Source of the DNA: Acidobacteriaceae bacterium
GTDB taxonomy: Bacteria > Acidobacteriota > Terriglobia > Terriglobales > Acidobacteriaceae
DNA length: 64,000 nucleotides
NCBI GenBank assembly: GCA_035944135.1
Contig: DASZBM010000002.1
Location: forward strand, 124,001 to 188,000
Reading direction: 5' to 3'
The position numbers were made by a program, and so were the translations under genes. Below the pieces are notes generated by a model. It saw only the letters and a list, made by a program, of their open reading frames with translations. It had not been told where the DNA came from and ran no database searches. Shown in pieces: positions 62,872-64,000 of the stretch. Within the stretch, counting starts at the first letter, position 1. Each line of letters opens with the position of its first letter.

Positions 62872-63497
62872 CCAACTTTTTCGATCGCTACGGATCGCAG
62901 ATCGGCCCGCTGACCTTTGAGCATGTGTGGCTGACGGGCAGCGCGATGTTGTTTGCTGTGGCCATCGCTGTGCCGCTGGGCATTCTGCTCACGCGACGGG
63001 AGAGGCTGGCACGACCGGTGCTCGCGTTCGCGAACATTGTGCAGACGATTCCAAGCCTGGCATTGTTTGGACTGCTTCTGCCGGTACCGTTTCTTGGCGA
63101 CCGCGCGGCGAGGCTCGCCATTGTTGCATTGGTGGGCTACGCGTTGTTGCCGATCCTGCGCAACACGTATGCGGGGATTCGCGGGATTGATCCGGCGCTC
63201 GTGGATGTAGCGAACGCTCTTGGGATGACGCAGTGGCAGAGACTCATTCGCGTAGAACTGCCCCTTTCGGCGAGCTTCATCCTGGCGGGGATCCGCACGG
63301 CGACAGTAACGTGCGTGGGAGTGGCGACGATCGCGGCTGCGATTGGCGCGGGTGGACTGGGGGAGTTGATCTTCCGCGGCGTGGCCAGCGTGGATAACGG
63401 CCTGGTGCTGGCGGGCGCGGTGCCCGCGGCGCTGCTGGCGCTGTGCGCGGATGGATTGCTTGGGCTGGCGGAGAAGCGGATGGTGGTGCGGCGGTGA
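62868..63497 (+). CDS. Glycine betaine/choline ABC importer, permease subunit (OpuBB-like)
   Basis: 209 residues, about 5-6 membrane segments. The coupling helix region DVANALGMTQWQRLIRVELP carries the EAA-type motif, and FANIVQTIPSLALFGLLLP is the family's first loop. Imports osmoprotectants such as glycine betaine. The stop overlaps the next start by one base (TGATG). Confidence 0.9.
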   Translation: MTNFFDRYGSQIGPLTFEHVWLTGSAMLFAVAIAVPLGILLTRRERLARPVLAFANIVQTIPSLALFGLLLPVPFLGDRAARLAIVALVGYALLPILRNTYAGIRGIDPALVDVANALGMTQWQRLIRVELPLSASFILAGIRTATVTCVGVATIAAAIGAGGLGELIFRGVASVDNGLVLAGAVPAALLALCADGLLGLAEKRMVVRR

Positions 63498-64000
63498 TGG
63501 AGCTAGCCAGCGAGTCAGCAAGTCAGCGAGTCAGCCGGTGGGCCTTGCTGGCCGTGAGCGTGATGGCGCTGCTGTGTGGTTCGTGTGCGCCTCCGCGGTC
63601 CTCGCACATTGTGATTGGGGCGAAGAATTTTACGGAGCAGGTCGTGCTCGGCGAGCTGCTGGCGCAGGAGATTGAGGCGAGCGGCGGTGGCAAGGTCGAG
63701 CGCAGGTTCTGGCTTGCTGGGAGTTATTTGTGCCAGCAGGCGCTGATCTCGGATCGAATTGATGCGTACGTGGAGTACACGGGGACGGCGCTGACGGCGA
63801 TTCTGAAGCAGCCACTGCCGAAGCCCGGCACGTGCGATGAGGCGTGTGTGCATGCGCGGGTCGCGGAATTGTATGAGCAGCGATATGGTGTTCGCGTCGG
63901 ACCAGGGCTCGGGTTCGAGGATACGTTTGCGATGGTGATGCGTGCCGATGATGCGCAACGGCTCGGTTTGCGGACGATCTCGGATGTGGCGAAGGTGAAT
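63497..64000 (+). CDS. Glycine betaine/choline-binding protein of the ABC importer, N-terminal part (cut by window end)
   Basis: 168 codons are visible, without a stop, so the gene runs on past 64000. After a signal segment (WALLAVSVMALLCGSC) the mature protein begins IVIGAKNFTEQVVLGELLAQ, the OpuAC signature of quaternary-amine-binding proteins, and YVEYTGTALTAIL follows as in OpuBC/OsmX. A Cys at the cleavage site suggests a lipoprotein, but the lipobox (LCGSC) is atypical. Residues 5-13 are encoded by an octamer repeat. Third gene of the importer operon. Confidence 0.9.
   Translation, partial: MELASESASQRVSRWALLAVSVMALLCGSCAPPRSSHIVIGAKNFTEQVVLGELLAQEIEASGGGKVERRFWLAGSYLCQQALISDRIDAYVEYTGTALTAILKQPLPKPGTCDEACVHARVAELYEQRYGVRVGPGLGFEDTFAMVMRADDAQRLGLRTISDVAKVN
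63512..63535. repeat. Octamer tandem array, unit GAGTCAGC (3 copies)
   Basis: GAGTCAGC, AAGTCAGC, GAGTCAGC in tandem, inside the N-terminal region of the binding-protein gene, before its signal peptide. The period is 8 rather than 7. Confidence 0.75.

Overview
This window is GC-rich, gene-dense chromosomal DNA from a bacterium that looks like an acidobacterium of the class Terriglobia (Acidobacteriaceae type, for example a Granulicella, Terriglobus or Edaphobacter relative). The assignment is inferred from protein types: a GWxTD-domain secreted protein, TonB-type receptors with an N-terminal carboxypeptidase-regulatory domain, a giant secreted protein with chitobiase-like C-terminal repeats, a PEP-CTERM protein, and several large secreted proteins without recognisable family. 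I see no phage, insertion sequence, integron or CRISPR array.

Layout. 1-3.4 kb: end of thiE and two amino acid permeases. 3.4-8.7 kb (minus): a 948-residue secreted protein, then an ABC ATPase and a MacA-like adaptor without a permease. 8.9-14 kb (plus): GWxTD protein, a receptor-like secreted protein, a FadR-type regulator and an acetyltransferase. 14-16.8 kb (minus): TonB-dependent receptor preceded by a small Cys/His-rich protein. 16.9-21.2 kb: prolyl oligopeptidase, a GT39-type membrane glycosyltransferase, a DUF3467 protein and tRNA-Leu(UAG). 21.7-26.5 kb: giant repeat protein. 26.7-33.1 kb (plus): lon, tsaB-rimI, psd-pssA, an Asd-like protein, tRNA-Leu(CAA). 33.1-39.1 kb (minus): a CzcCBA/CusCBA-type metal efflux operon. 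39.2-44.5 kb: FucP-like sugar permease, ABC-F protein, amidohydrolase, DinB protein. 44.8-53.3 kb: fabI, EVE-domain protein, murI, GerMN protein, amidase, ruvC, rsmA, an amino acid permease and tpiA. 53.4-61 kb: four-helix-bundle protein, pgk, RidA, a sigma/anti-sigma operon, a PEP-CTERM protein and gapA. 61.2-64 kb: a P-loop kinase and the start of a glycine betaine/choline ABC importer cut by the window edge.

How genes work together. tpiA, pgk and gapA supply lower glycolysis. psd and pssA overlap and make phosphatidylethanolamine. tsaB and rimI overlap (tRNA modification and protein acetylation). The three RND-efflux genes overlap end to end. murI, the amidase and GerMN genes form a cell-envelope cluster.

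The most unusual signal is a dispersed family of 7-bp-period tandem repeats: ten arrays, eight of them between 44.5 and 53.5 kb. Most lie between genes, but two lie inside murI and rsmA, where they encode extra in-frame segments in otherwise conserved enzymes. Separate palindromic and GGGGCACCCGG-type repeats share the same intergenic regions.
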